Shown here in pieces: positions 1 to 6,818 of a stretch of DNA of 10,739 nt (position 1 is the stretch's first letter; the number at the start of each line of letters is the position of its first letter). The position numbers and the translations under genes are program-made. Under the pieces are notes generated by a model that was not told the origin of the DNA, did not search any database, and saw only the letters and a list, made by a program, of their open reading frames with translations. Origin of the DNA: Actinomycetales bacterium. GTDB lineage: Bacteria > Actinomycetota > Actinomycetes > Actinomycetales > Dermabacteraceae. The DNA lies in NCBI GenBank assembly GCA_012799425.1, contig JAAZLF010000655.1, forward strand, positions 1 through 10,739, read 5' to 3'.

Positions 1-891
1 CAGCTGTTCGACGGCCCGATGGTCGAGTCGGTGCTGATGCGCTACAGCGACCGCAACACGCTGTGCATCTCCTCCGAGGCCGGCTGCGGCATGAACTGCC
101 CCTTCTGCGCCACCGGACAGATGGGCCTGACCCGCAACCTCTCGGCCGCAGAGATCCTCGAGCAGGTGCGCATCGCCAACCACATGCTCGCCCGCGGCGA
201 GCTGCCCGGCGGCACGGGCCGCGTGAACAACATCGTGTTCATGGGCATGGGCGAGCCGCTCGCGAACTACCGCCCCGTGGCCACCGTGTGCAAGCGCCTG
301 AACGCGCCCGCCCCCGAGGGCTTCGGGATGGGTGCACGCCACATCACCGTCTCCACGGTGGGGCTGGCGCCGGCGGTGCGGAAGCTGACGGCCGAGAAGA
401 TCCCCGTCACCCTCGCGGTCTCCCTGCACGCCCCGGATGACGAGCTGCGCGATGAGCTGGTCCCGATCAACACCCGTTTCGACGTGGACGAGATCCTCGA
501 CGCCGCCTGGGAGTACTTCGAGACCACCGGCCGTCGGGTGAGCATCGAATATGCACTGATCCGCGACATCAACGACCAGGCGCACCGGGCCCAGCTGCTC
601 GCGGATCGTCTGATCGCCAAGGGCGGTGCCCACTGGGTGCATGTCAATCCGATCCCGCTGAACCCGGTCAAGGGTTCGAAGTGGACCGCCTCCGATCCGC
701 TGGTCGAGAAGCAGTTCGTGGAGATCCTGCGTGACAACGGCATCTCCGCGACCATCCGCGACACCCGCGGATCGGACATCGACGGCGCCTGCGGCCAGCT
801 CGCGGCCGAGGTCATCGAGTCCGACGACCATCGCGCGGACCGCGAGGCGCGTGTGGCGCGCGTCGAGGCGATCGCCGCGGCCACCGACTGA
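1..891 (+). CDS. rlmN: 23S rRNA/tRNA adenine-C2 methyltransferase RlmN, 5' truncated by window
   Basis: Radical-SAM enzyme that methylates C2 of adenosine in 23S rRNA (A2503) and in some tRNAs, in the cytoplasm. The frame is open from base 1, so the true start lies upstream; roughly 80-90 N-terminal residues are missing compared with family members of about 365-385 aa. Numbering from the in-frame ATG at 19, the radical-SAM cluster is C23-x3-C27-x2-C30 (CGMNCPFC). C16 sits seven residues before it, the same spacing as E. coli Cys118 to Cys125. The second catalytic cysteine is in GACGQL near the C-terminus (codon 790-792), matching E. coli Cys355. The [19 protein letters not shown] and [10 protein letters not shown] segments are also typical. 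Both cysteines of the methyl-transfer mechanism are present, so the enzyme should be active. The stop codon overlaps the ribosome binding site of the next gene, which suggests cotranscription. Identification is very secure. Confidence 0.97.
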   Translation, partial: QLFDGPMVESVLMRYSDRNTLCISSEAGCGMNCPFCATGQMGLTRNLSAAEILEQVRIANHMLARGELPGGTGRVNNIVFMGMGEPLANYRPVATVCKRLNAPAPEGFGMGARHITVSTVGLAPAVRKLTAEKIPVTLAVSLHAPDDELRDELVPINTRFDVDEILDAAWEYFETTGRRVSIEYALIRDINDQAHRAQLLADRLIAKGGAHWVHVNPIPLNPVKGSKWTASDPLVEKQFVEILRDNGISATIRDTRGSDIDGACGQLAAEVIESDDHRADREARVARVEAIAAATD

Positions 892-901
892 GGACTCCGT
901 C

Positions 902-1321
902 ATGCAGATCCGCTTCGCGCCCGTCCGCTTCCGCGAGGGATACGACATGCAGGAGGTCGACGACCTCCTCGACCGCTGCGAGCGCGCCCTGCGCTCGGGC
1001 GATGGTTCCGTCACGGCCGAGACGGTGCAGCAGCTCCGATTGACCCCCACCAGGTTCGGTGAGGGCTACGACATGGAGGATGTCGACCGCTTCCTGGACG
1101 GGGTGCTGCTGCCGCTGCTCGCCTCGCCCGAGCGGTTCCCGTACGACCCGGACCGGGACTACACCGGCGCAGACCTCCTCAGGGAGGCACGGGCGCGGGA
1201 GAAGCAGCAGCGGGTCACGGAGCGTCGTGCGGCGAAATCCGAGAGAGCTTCCGGATCGATGCTGCATCCCGCCGAGAGCCGCCCCGGTCTGCTCTCCCGC
1301 CTGTTCGGCGGCGGACGCTGA
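902..1321 (+). CDS. small DivIVA-repeat protein (two repeats), function unknown
   Basis: Protein of 139 aa. The start is ATG 902, because GAGGA (890-894) lies seven bases upstream and overlaps the rlmN stop; the frame also stays open upstream inside rlmN, but that part is a shadow. Two DivIVA-type N-terminal motifs are visible: residues 5-30 (RFREGYDMQEVDDLLDR) and 47-72 (RFGEGYDMEDVDRFLDG), with the GYDM blocks 42 residues apart. Residues 87-93 (YTGADLL) resemble the lead-in of a further repeat that then degenerates into a charged, probably helical Arg/Glu/Lys segment (94-116). The C-terminus (RPGLLSRLFGGGR) is short, hydrophobic and basic. In DivIVA/Wag31 this N-terminal domain binds membrane at poles and septa. 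Here the long coiled coil needed for scaffold assembly is absent, so a role as a DivIVA partner or small pole/septum protein is inference. No signal peptide or membrane segment is seen. It resembles the small repeat proteins described for Actinobacteria (TIGR03543/TIGR03544, from memory). Confidence 0.82.
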   Translation: MQIRFAPVRFREGYDMQEVDDLLDRCERALRSGDGSVTAETVQQLRLTPTRFGEGYDMEDVDRFLDGVLLPLLASPERFPYDPDRDYTGADLLREARAREKQQRVTERRAAKSERASGSMLHPAESRPGLLSRLFGGGR

Positions 1322-1380
1322 GCTCGACGCGCTGCTCGACCGCCCCCGCACGCCTCCCCGTCCCACCCCTCCCACGCCGC

Positions 1381-1386
1381 TACAGT
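1381..1386 (+). promoter_or_regulatory. putative -10 hexamer (TACAGT) for the second DivIVA-repeat gene
   Basis: TACAGT in the 98-bp gap between the two DivIVA-repeat genes fits the actinobacterial TAnnnT -10 pattern. Transcription would start near 1393, giving a leader of about 27 nt that contains the strong Shine-Dalgarno GAGGAAGGA (1404-1412), seven bases before GTG 1420. No convincing -35 is seen at the expected distance. If real, it would start a unit of the second DivIVA gene, dxr and the M50 protease. The rest of the gap (1322-1380) is C-rich and shows nothing else. Confidence 0.4.
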
Positions 1387-1419
1387 GGGACCCCGACAGC
1401 ACCGAGGAAGGACCTACTG

Positions 1420-1968
1420 GTGAGCACATCGTTCGAGCGTGTCTCGCGCTTCAGCGTCGGCTACGACATGCGCGAGGTCGACGAGTTCCTCTCCCGCGCC
1501 CGCTCCGCCTACGAGGGCCGCGACCCGGCCTTCACCGGCGCCGACATCACCGCGGCGAGCTTCGCCACCGAGCGCGGCGGCTATGACATGCGCGTCGTCG
1601 ACGAGGCGCTGGACCGTCTCTCGGACGCCTTCGCCCTGCAGGCGCGGGACGACGCGATCGCCGAGCACGGCGAGGACGCCTGGATCGCGAAGCTCACCGA
1701 GCGGGCCGAGCTGCTCAAGGAGCGCCTCGAGCGGCCCGCAGGCGATCGCTTCGCGCCCGCACCCCAGGGGGAGCCCGCCTACGACAAGGCCGATGTCGAC
1801 GCCCTGTGCGATCAGCTCGTCGCCTACTTCACCGACGGGCACCCGATGAGCGTCGATGACGTGCGCCGCGCCGCCTTCGGCCGCCGCCGCGGCTCGGAGG
1901 GCTACCGCGAGGCCGTGGTCGACGTCTACCTCGATCATGTCGCGGACGTGATGGCCTCCGTGCCGTGA
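1420..1968 (+). CDS. DivIVA-repeat protein (two canonical plus two degenerate repeats)
   Basis: Protein of 182 aa starting at GTG 1420, chosen because GAGGAAGGA ends seven bases upstream. Two clear DivIVA-type motifs occur at residues 11-26 (FSVGYDMREVDEFLSR) and 48-67 (ERGGYDMRVVDEALDRL), exactly 40 residues apart at GYDM. Residues 72-105 are charged and helix-prone (ELLKERLER), probably a short coiled coil. A second, eroded pair follows: YDKADVDALCDQL (121-133) and GYREAVVDVYLDHV (161-174), about 41 residues apart and preceded by MSVDDVRRAAF (143-153), which looks like a repeat lead-in. No membrane segment or signal peptide is visible. The last four bases (GTGA) overlap the dxr start, so translation of the two is probably coupled. 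A function in polar growth or septation through contact with DivIVA/Wag31 or membrane is inference. Its similarity to the 902-1321 product (GYDM blocks, TGAD lead-in) suggests the two genes are related by duplication. Confidence 0.85.
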   Translation: MSTSFERVSRFSVGYDMREVDEFLSRARSAYEGRDPAFTGADITAASFATERGGYDMRVVDEALDRLSDAFALQARDDAIAEHGEDAWIAKLTERAELLKERLERPAGDRFAPAPQGEPAYDKADVDALCDQLVAYFTDGHPMSVDDVRRAAFGRRRGSEGYREAVVDVYLDHVADVMASVP

Positions 1969-3170
1969 CCGGCATCCCCACCCGCCGGCTGGTGCTTCTG
2001 GGCTCCACCGGATCGATCGGCACCCAGGCGCTGGACGTCGTCTCCCGCTATCCGCACATCGCCCGGGTCCACGGGCTCGCTGTCGGTGGCTCGCGCCCCG
2101 TTCTGGTCGCGGAGCAGGTGCTCGCCCACCGTCCCGCACAGCTGGTCATCTCCGACGAGACCCGCGCAGCAGCGGTTGTGGATGCGGTGCGGCAGGCATG
2201 CTCCGCCGCCGGGGTCCCGGCCCCGGAGATCGGGGTCGGGGCCGACGCCGTCGTCGAGCTGGCCGGCTCCCTCGGCGAAGGGGACGTGGTGCTCAACGCG
2301 ATCACCGGCTCCGTCGGCCTGCTGCCCACCCTCGCCGTCCTCTCCTGCGGGGCGCGGCTCGCCCTGGCGAACAAGGAGTCTCTGGTCGTCGGTGGGCATC
2401 TGGTCACCGAGGCGGCGGCTCCAGGGCAGATCCTGCCCGTCGACTCCGAGCACACCGCGATCGCTCAGGCGCTTGCTGGCGTCGAGCACGAGCAGATCGA
2501 CCACCTGGTGGTCACCGCTTCCGGGGGGCCCTTCCGCGGCCGCAGCCGCGGAGAGCTCGCACAGGTCACGCCTGAACAGGCTCTGGCTCATCCCACCTGG
2601 TCGATGGGGCGCGTGATCACCACTAATTCGGCGACCCTGGTCAACAAGGCGCTCGAGGTCATCGAAGCCTGCTTCCAGTTCGATCTGCCCGAGGACAGGG
2701 TCGAGGTGGTCGTCCACCCACAGTCGATCGTCCACTCGATGGTCACCCTGGTGGACGGCTCCACGATCGCGCAGGCGAGCCCGCCGGACATGCGTCACGC
2801 CATCGGCTGGGCCCTCGCCCACCCGCACAAGCTCCCCGGTCTCGCTGCCGCGCTGGACTTCTCGACCGCGCAGTCCTGGACCTTCGAGCCGGTGGACGAG
2901 GACACCTTCGAGGCGATCTCCCTGGCCCGTGGGGCGCACCGCGAGGGCGGCGGGGCGATGGCCGTCTACAACGCCGTGAACGAGGAGGCCGTGGAGGCCT
3001 GCTTCGCCGGTGCTCTGAGCTTCCTCGGCATCACCGCGCTGATCAGGGAAGTCCTCGAGCATCCGCGAAGGCCCCGCGCACAGCGCGAGGACGGGGTGGA
3101 GGGTCTCCTCGCGGTGGAGGAATGGGCGCGGGCCACAGCGCGGGCCCAGATCGCCGAGCGGGCGCGCTGA
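1965..3170 (+). CDS. dxr: 1-deoxy-D-xylulose-5-phosphate reductoisomerase
   Basis: Second enzyme of the MEP isoprenoid pathway: converts 1-deoxy-D-xylulose 5-phosphate to 2-C-methyl-D-erythritol 4-phosphate with NADPH and a divalent metal, in the cytoplasm; target of fosmidomycin. The 401 aa compare with 398 in E. coli. The N-terminal NADPH site is GSTGSIG (13-19). ANKESL lies at 135-140. The metal site is D160, E162 (DSEH) and E231 (NKALE). Substrate-loop motifs TASGGPF, HPTWSMGR and VHPQSIVHSM follow, and the C-terminal helical domain contains NEEAVEACFAG. All expected catalytic residues are present. The start is GTG 1965, which shares GTGA with the stop of the preceding DivIVA-repeat gene; it has no strong Shine-Dalgarno of its own, so expression probably depends on translational coupling. 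The product feeds synthesis of undecaprenyl phosphate and quinones, and ispG of the same pathway lies two genes downstream. Also called ispC. Confidence 0.98.
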   Translation: MTGIPTRRLVLLGSTGSIGTQALDVVSRYPHIARVHGLAVGGSRPVLVAEQVLAHRPAQLVISDETRAAAVVDAVRQACSAAGVPAPEIGVGADAVVELAGSLGEGDVVLNAITGSVGLLPTLAVLSCGARLALANKESLVVGGHLVTEAAAPGQILPVDSEHTAIAQALAGVEHEQIDHLVVTASGGPFRGRSRGELAQVTPEQALAHPTWSMGRVITTNSATLVNKALEVIEACFQFDLPEDRVEVVVHPQSIVHSMVTLVDGSTIAQASPPDMRHAIGWALAHPHKLPGLAAALDFSTAQSWTFEPVDEDTFEAISLARGAHREGGGAMAVYNAVNEEAVEACFAGALSFLGITALIREVLEHPRRPRAQREDGVEGLLAVEEWARATARAQIAERAR

Positions 3171-3172
3171 CG

Positions 3173-4516
3173 ATGCTGCTGTTCCTGCTCGGCGTCCTGG
3201 TCGTCGGCGTCGGGCTCGCACTCTCGATCGCGCTGCACGAGATCGGCCATCTCGTGCCCGCGAAGGTCTTCGGGGTCCGCGTCACCCAGTACATGGTCGG
3301 CTTCGGGCCCACGATCCTCTCCCGGACCCGCGGCGAGACCGAGTACGGGATCAAGGCGATCCCGCTGGGTGGCTACATCCGCATGATCGGGATGTACCCG
3401 CCGCACAAGGGGGACCCCGAGGGGAGCATCCGCGAGGACTCCACCGGTCTCGTGCAGCAGATGACAGAGCTGTCGGAGGAGGCGAAGCAGTACGAATCCT
3501 CCCAGTACGGGCCGGAGGACGCCCACCGCACCTTCGTGGCGCTGTCGGTGCCCAAGAAGCTGGTGGTGATGCTCGGCGGGCCGCTGATGAACCTGCTCAT
3601 CTCCGTGGTGCTGATAGTGGTGCTGGTCAGCGGCATCGGGTTGCCGGCGGTGACGCCCACCGTGCAGGCCGTCTCCGAGTGCGTGGTGCCGGCTGACGCG
3701 CCCGCTGACACCTCCTGCGAGGGGCGACCGGCCGCTCCCGCTCTCGCTGCGGGCATCCGCCCCGGCGACGTGCTGCGCGAGATCGACGGCCGACAGATCG
3801 AGCGCTGGTCCGACGTCACCACCGCGGTGCGGGCCGCGGAGGACCGCACGGTCGAGGTCGTGGTCGAGCGGGACGGCGAGGACCTCCGTCTCGAGGCGAC
3901 GATGATCATCGATGCCCGCCCCGTGCTCGACGAGGACGGCGCCGCAGTGCTGGACGCCGAGGGCGACCTGGTCACCGAGCAGGTCGGCTTCCTCGGCGTC
4001 TCCGGCACGCAGGACCTGCTGCCCCAGTCGCCGACCGTCGTCCCGGAGATGGCCTGGTCCGCGTTCACACAGACCGGGAAGCTGGTGATCACGCTGCCGG
4101 TGAGGCTGTACGAGGTGGGTCAGGCGGCCTTCGGGGGCGCTGAGCGGGATCCGGAGGGCCCCCTGGGCGTCGTCGGCGTCTCCCGGCTTGCGGGAGAGGT
4201 CGCCTCCGCCGATCAGCCGGGCTTCGAGCTGCGTGAGAAGACCGGCACCATGATCTCGATGCTCGCCTCGCTGAACATGGCACTGTTCGTGTTCAACCTG
4301 GTTCCGCTGCTGCCGCTGGACGGCGGCCATGTCGCCGGGGCGCTGCTCGAGGGGCTGAGGAGGTTGCTCGCCCGGCTGCGGGGCCGCCCGGATCCGGGCC
4401 CGGTGGACATGTCCAGGATGCTGCCGCTGACCAACGCGGTCGCGATCGTCTTCCTCCTGATGACCCTCCTGCTGCTGTACGCGGACATCGTCCGGCCCAT
4501 CACCCTGTTCCCGTGA
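3173..4516 (+). CDS. rip1: site-2 protease, M50 family (Rip1/RseP-like), membrane zinc metalloprotease
   Basis: Intramembrane protease that cuts transmembrane substrates such as anti-sigma factors after a first cleavage; the mycobacterial homologue Rip1 (Rv2869c) acts on several anti-sigma factors. The zinc motif HEIGH is at residues 22-26 inside the first membrane segment (1-25). A second hydrophobic segment follows GGPLMNLL (around 136-160). A single PDZ domain (about 165-245, with [11 protein letters not shown] from 196) lies outside the membrane. The third zinc ligand motif [11 protein letters not shown] is at 375-385 (D383), and a last membrane segment is near the C-terminus; 447 aa in all. 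Two cysteines, C170 and C182, before the PDZ domain could form a disulfide. ATG 3173, two bases after dxr, is preferred because the protein then starts directly with the membrane helix. An in-frame ATG at 3122 has GGAGG only one base away and would add a 17-residue polar extension. Substrate unknown; the gene symbol is by homology. Confidence 0.94.
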   Translation: MLLFLLGVLVVGVGLALSIALHEIGHLVPAKVFGVRVTQYMVGFGPTILSRTRGETEYGIKAIPLGGYIRMIGMYPPHKGDPEGSIREDSTGLVQQMTELSEEAKQYESSQYGPEDAHRTFVALSVPKKLVVMLGGPLMNLLISVVLIVVLVSGIGLPAVTPTVQAVSECVVPADAPADTSCEGRPAAPALAAGIRPGDVLREIDGRQIERWSDVTTAVRAAEDRTVEVVVERDGEDLRLEATMIIDARPVLDEDGAAVLDAEGDLVTEQVGFLGVSGTQDLLPQSPTVVPEMAWSAFTQTGKLVITLPVRLYEVGQAAFGGAERDPEGPLGVVGVSRLAGEVASADQPGFELREKTGTMISMLASLNMALFVFNLVPLLPLDGGHVAGALLEGLRRLLARLRGRPDPGPVDMSRMLPLTNAVAIVFLLMTLLLLYADIVRPITLFP

Positions 4517-4534
4517 GCATCCGGCCGGGTGCTC
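4515..4534 (+). terminator. candidate hairpin terminator after the M50 protease gene
   Basis: An 8-bp stem (4515-4522 with 4527-4534, one G-U pair) closes a GGCC tetraloop and overlaps the stop codon. No T-run follows, so this would be a U-less terminator of the kind proposed for actinobacteria, or merely a 3'-end stabilising hairpin. A second small hairpin (GAGGTG 4564-4569 with CACCTC 4573-4578, 3-nt loop) lies between it and the ispG promoter. The remaining sequence of this 100-bp gap shows no gene. Confidence 0.35.
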
Positions 4535-4604
4535 TGGGCCACGTCGGTCGTGCAGGAGCGGTGGAGGTGTCCCACCTCGCCTCGCACAGCGGTGCTCGCG
4601 AGTC

Positions 4605-4610
4605 CATAAT
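4605..4610 (+). promoter_or_regulatory. putative -10 hexamer (CATAAT) for ispG
   Basis: CATAAT differs by one base from TATAAT and is a rare A/T-rich spot in this sequence. Transcription starting seven bases after the hexamer would begin at 4617, the first base of an in-frame GTG, giving a leaderless mRNA. The -35 region (about 4582-4587, TCGCAC) is poor. The site would drive ispG and the downstream GNAT gene independently of dxr. Confidence 0.55.
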
Positions 4611-4616
4611 GGAGGG

Positions 4617-5777
4617 GTGACTTCTGTGAGCCTCGGTATCCCGTCCGTCAAGCAGCCGCCGCCGGTGCTCGCCCCCCGGCGGAAGACCCGCAAGGTCAAG
4701 CTCGGCAAGATCTTCGTGGGCGGTGACGCGCCGGTCACGGTCCAGTCGATGACCACCACCCCCACGCACGACATCAACGCGACCCTCCAGCAGATCGCGG
4801 AGCTGACGGCTGCGGGCTGCGACATCGTGCGCGTGGCCTGCCCGCGCCAGGAGGATGCGGATGCGCTCGTCGCGATCGCCGCGAAGTCTCCGATCCCCGT
4901 GATCGCCGACATCCACTTCCAGCCCAAGTACGTGTTCGCCGCGATCGAGGCCGGCTGCGCCGGGGTGCGCGTGAACCCCGGCAACATCCGTCGCTTCGAC
5001 GACCAGGTGAAGGACATCGCCAAGGCGGCGAACGAGCATGGCACCGCCCTGCGCATCGGCGTGAACGCCGGCAGCATCGACAAGCGCATGATGACCGGCG
5101 ATCGCGTGACCCCCGAGGCGCTGGTGGCCTCCGCGAAGTGGGAGGCTTCCCTGTTCGAGGAGCACGGCTTCCACGACTTCGGGATCTCCGTCAAGCACAA
5201 TGACCCGATCATCATGGTCGAGGCGTACCGCCAGCTGGCGGAGGAGGGCGACTGGCCCCTGCACCTCGGCGTGACCGAGGCTGGGCCCGCCTTCCAGGGC
5301 ACGATCAAGTCCTCCATCGCCTTCGGCATCCTGCTGGGCGAGGGCATCGGCGACACCATCCGCGTCTCGCTGTCCGCCCCGCCGGTCGAGGAGGTCAAGG
5401 TCGGCAACCAGATCCTGCAGTCGCTGAACCTCAAGCCCCGCAAGCTCGACATCGTCTCCTGCCCCTCCTGCGGCCGCGCCCAGGTGGACGTCTACAAGCT
5501 CGCGGACGAGGTCACCGAGGGGCTCAAGCATCTCGAGGTGCCGCTGCGGGTGGCCGTGATGGGCTGCGTCGTCAACGGCCCGGGCGAGGCTCGCGAGGCC
5601 GATCTCGGTGTGGCCTCCGGCAACGGCAAGGGTCAGATCTTCGTCAAGGGCGAGGTCATCAAGACCGTCCCCGAGGCGGACATCGTCGAGACCCTGCTGG
5701 CCGAGGCGAACCGCATCGCCGCCGAGATGGGCGAGGACGTCCCCTCCGCCGGCGCTCCCTCCGTCTCCGTGGGCTGA
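4617..5777 (+). CDS. ispG: 4-hydroxy-3-methylbut-2-enyl diphosphate synthase (flavodoxin/ferredoxin-dependent)
   Basis: Iron-sulfur enzyme of the MEP pathway: reductively opens 2-C-methyl-D-erythritol 2,4-cyclodiphosphate to HMBPP, in the cytoplasm. The TIM-barrel half carries [24 protein letters not shown] and [10 protein letters not shown]. The C-terminal cluster domain has C282-x2-C285 ([12 protein letters not shown]) and C317 ([10 protein letters not shown]), with E324 as the likely fourth cluster ligand. The protein is 386 aa from GTG 4617, close to the roughly 387 aa of the mycobacterial enzyme, and lacks the extra domain of plant-type enzymes. Start choice is open. GTG 4617 fits a leaderless message from the -10 hexamer at 4605-4610. 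GTG 4626, nine bases downstream and in frame, has GGAGGGG (4611-4617) at a normal ribosome-binding distance. The two products differ by three residues. It is probably cotranscribed with the GNAT gene six bases downstream. Also known as gcpE. Confidence 0.98.
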   Translation: MTSVSLGIPSVKQPPPVLAPRRKTRKVKLGKIFVGGDAPVTVQSMTTTPTHDINATLQQIAELTAAGCDIVRVACPRQEDADALVAIAAKSPIPVIADIHFQPKYVFAAIEAGCAGVRVNPGNIRRFDDQVKDIAKAANEHGTALRIGVNAGSIDKRMMTGDRVTPEALVASAKWEASLFEEHGFHDFGISVKHNDPIIMVEAYRQLAEEGDWPLHLGVTEAGPAFQGTIKSSIAFGILLGEGIGDTIRVSLSAPPVEEVKVGNQILQSLNLKPRKLDIVSCPSCGRAQVDVYKLADEVTEGLKHLEVPLRVAVMGCVVNGPGEAREADLGVASGNGKGQIFVKGEVIKTVPEADIVETLLAEANRIAAEMGEDVPSAGAPSVSVG

Positions 5778-5783
5778 CCCCTC

Positions 5784-6635
5784 ATGTTCCGGCGCGGCGG
5801 GCGGGTCCGAGCGGTCCGATCCACCGGTCTCGACGCCGCGCTCGCCCTCGCGCTGACCGACCCGTTCACCAACGCCCTCGCGGGGGCCCGCCTGCGGGAG
5901 TCGGCGCGCTCGGCCGCGCTCTCCCAGGAGTTCTCGTACGCCGGCGAGGAACAGCGGCCCGAGGGCCTGCTGTGGCATGGTGTGAACCTCTCGCCGATGT
6001 CCGCGACCGAGAGCGCGCTGGACGACTTCGGCCGCCGGATGGCCGGACGCGGCCGACGGGCGAGCTCCGTCGTCGGGGATCGTGATGCGGTCGAGAGGCT
6101 CTGGCACCATCTGGCGCCGGTCTGGGGCCCCGAGGTGCGCGAGTATCGCTGGAGCCAGCCGCTGCTGGTCGCCGACGGTCCCGCAGATCCTCTGCTGAGC
6201 TCCGCCGTCGGTCTGCGGCCCGCGCGGCGCGGCGAGGAGGAGATGGTGTTCCCCGCCGCGGTCGCGATGTTCCGCGAGGAGGTGGGCGTGGACCCGTTGA
6301 TGGGCGATGGCGGGCGCTCCTACCGTCGGCGTATCGCCGAGCTGATCGGCCACCGGCGCACCTATGTCGTCGTCGAGGGCGGGGAGGTCCAGTTCAAGGC
6401 CGACGTCGGCGCGCTGTTCGGGCCGGTTGCCCAGGTCCACGGAGTATGGGTGCGGCCGGACCTGCGGGGCCGGGGCCTGGGCCGTGCGGGCATGGCGGAA
6501 CTCGTGCGTCAGGTGCGTCGCGACCACGCCCCGCAGGTGACCCTCTACGTCAACGACTTCAACGAACCGGCGCGGCGCGCCTACGCCGCAGCCGGTTTCC
6601 GGCAGGCGGGAGAGCTGACCACGATCCTGTTCTGA
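5784..6635 (+). CDS. two-domain GNAT-family N-acetyltransferase (Rv2867c-like)
   Basis: Protein of 283 aa beginning at ATG 5784, six bases after ispG, with no clear Shine-Dalgarno; translation is probably coupled to ispG. Residues 1 to about 130 form an alpha-rich domain (DPFTNALAGARLRE, then HGVNLSPM) like the N-terminal domain found in actinobacterial proteins of this type (DUF4081, from memory). Residues about 140-283 are a GNAT fold. VWVRPDLRGRGLG carries the acetyl-CoA pyrophosphate-binding R228-x2-G-x-G motif (228-233), followed by the helix AGMAELVRQV and the C-terminal LYVNDFNEPARRAYAAAGF, which is the usual GNAT motif B. The same neighbour, Rv2867c, follows ispG in Mycobacterium tuberculosis, so the linkage is conserved. 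The acceptor substrate is unknown. It lacks a signal peptide and membrane segments, so it should be cytoplasmic. The family call is secure; the function is not. Confidence 0.92.
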   Translation: MFRRGGRVRAVRSTGLDAALALALTDPFTNALAGARLRESARSAALSQEFSYAGEEQRPEGLLWHGVNLSPMSATESALDDFGRRMAGRGRRASSVVGDRDAVERLWHHLAPVWGPEVREYRWSQPLLVADGPADPLLSSAVGLRPARRGEEEMVFPAAVAMFREEVGVDPLMGDGGRSYRRRIAELIGHRRTYVVVEGGEVQFKADVGALFGPVAQVHGVWVRPDLRGRGLGRAGMAELVRQVRRDHAPQVTLYVNDFNEPARRAYAAAGFRQAGELTTILF

Positions 6636-6642
6636 GCCGACA

Positions 6643-6717
6643 GGGCGTCAACAGTTGGCTGGCGAACCAGATCTCGTCAGGAAGTGGTTCGCCAGCCGGC
6701 TGTTGCTGGGGACGCCC
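6643..6717 (+). terminator. long RNA hairpin downstream of the ispG-GNAT unit
   Basis: Bases 6649-6669 pair with 6685-6705 along all 21 positions: 19 Watson-Crick pairs and two adjacent U-G wobbles (6655-6656 with 6698-6699), closing a 15-nt loop (6670-6684). A second helix of six pairs (6643-6648 with 6712-6717) extends the stem beyond an asymmetric bulge (6706-6711). Read from the minus strand, the wobbles become A-C mismatches, so the fold favours plus-strand RNA. It lies eight bases after the GNAT stop and is not followed by a T-run. It could be a U-less terminator, an RNA-stabilising structure, or one copy of a repeated extragenic palindrome; copies elsewhere cannot be judged from this window. 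Confidence 0.6.
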
Positions 6718-6779
6718 CGGAACGGCGCGCCCCGTCGTCCCGGCCCGCCCCGGAGCGGCGCGCCCCGTCGTCCCGGCCC
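6714..6779. repeat. 33-bp tandem duplication (two copies, one mismatch)
   Basis: Units 6714-6746 and 6747-6779 are identical except A6722 versus G6755. A seven-base start of a third unit (GCCCTGG, 6780-6786, one change) follows. Each unit contains the palindrome GGCGCGCC. The repeat starts inside the right arm of the outer helix of the preceding hairpin and ends 27 bp before the kinase -10 hexamer. It lies in a 183-bp gap between genes, and no protein is assigned to it, although the 33-bp period would keep a reading frame. Confidence 0.9.
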
Positions 6780-6806
6780 GCCCTGGCGTCCCGTCGCCTC
6801 GGCGGA

Positions 6807-6812
6807 TACACT
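6807..6812 (+). promoter_or_regulatory. putative -10 hexamer (TACACT) placing the kinase-like gene on a leaderless mRNA
   Basis: TACACT fits the TAnnnT pattern and is followed by six bases and then ATG 6819, so a start seven bases downstream of the hexamer would coincide with the A of the start codon. No Shine-Dalgarno precedes the ATG. A partial -35 (CTGGCG, 6783-6788) at 18 bp is weak. Confidence 0.55.
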
Positions 6813-6818
6813 CCGGCG

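Noticed and set aside
1322..1380. Small RNA or gene in the C-rich part of the gap between the DivIVA-repeat genes
   Set aside because: Only low-complexity C-rich sequence with weak four-base pairings; no coding bias and no stable fold.
3122..3172. Upstream ATG extending the M50 protease by 17 residues
   Set aside because: The possible Shine-Dalgarno is only one base from this ATG, and the extension is polar and overlaps dxr; the start at 3173 begins directly with the first membrane helix.
2966..6527. Long minus-strand open frames (828 codons at 2966-5452 and 675 codons at 4500-6527) opposite dxr, the M50 protease, ispG and the GNAT gene
   Set aside because: They lie opposite intact, family-recognisable genes and show no motif; they exist because stop codons are rare in the mirror frame of GC-biased codons.
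6684..6818. N-terminal extension of the kinase-like protein with an 11-residue repeat
   Set aside because: The sequence is the hairpin arm and 33-bp tandem repeat, has no ribosome binding site, and the leaderless-type start at 6819 gives a normal N-terminus ahead of the Walker A loop.
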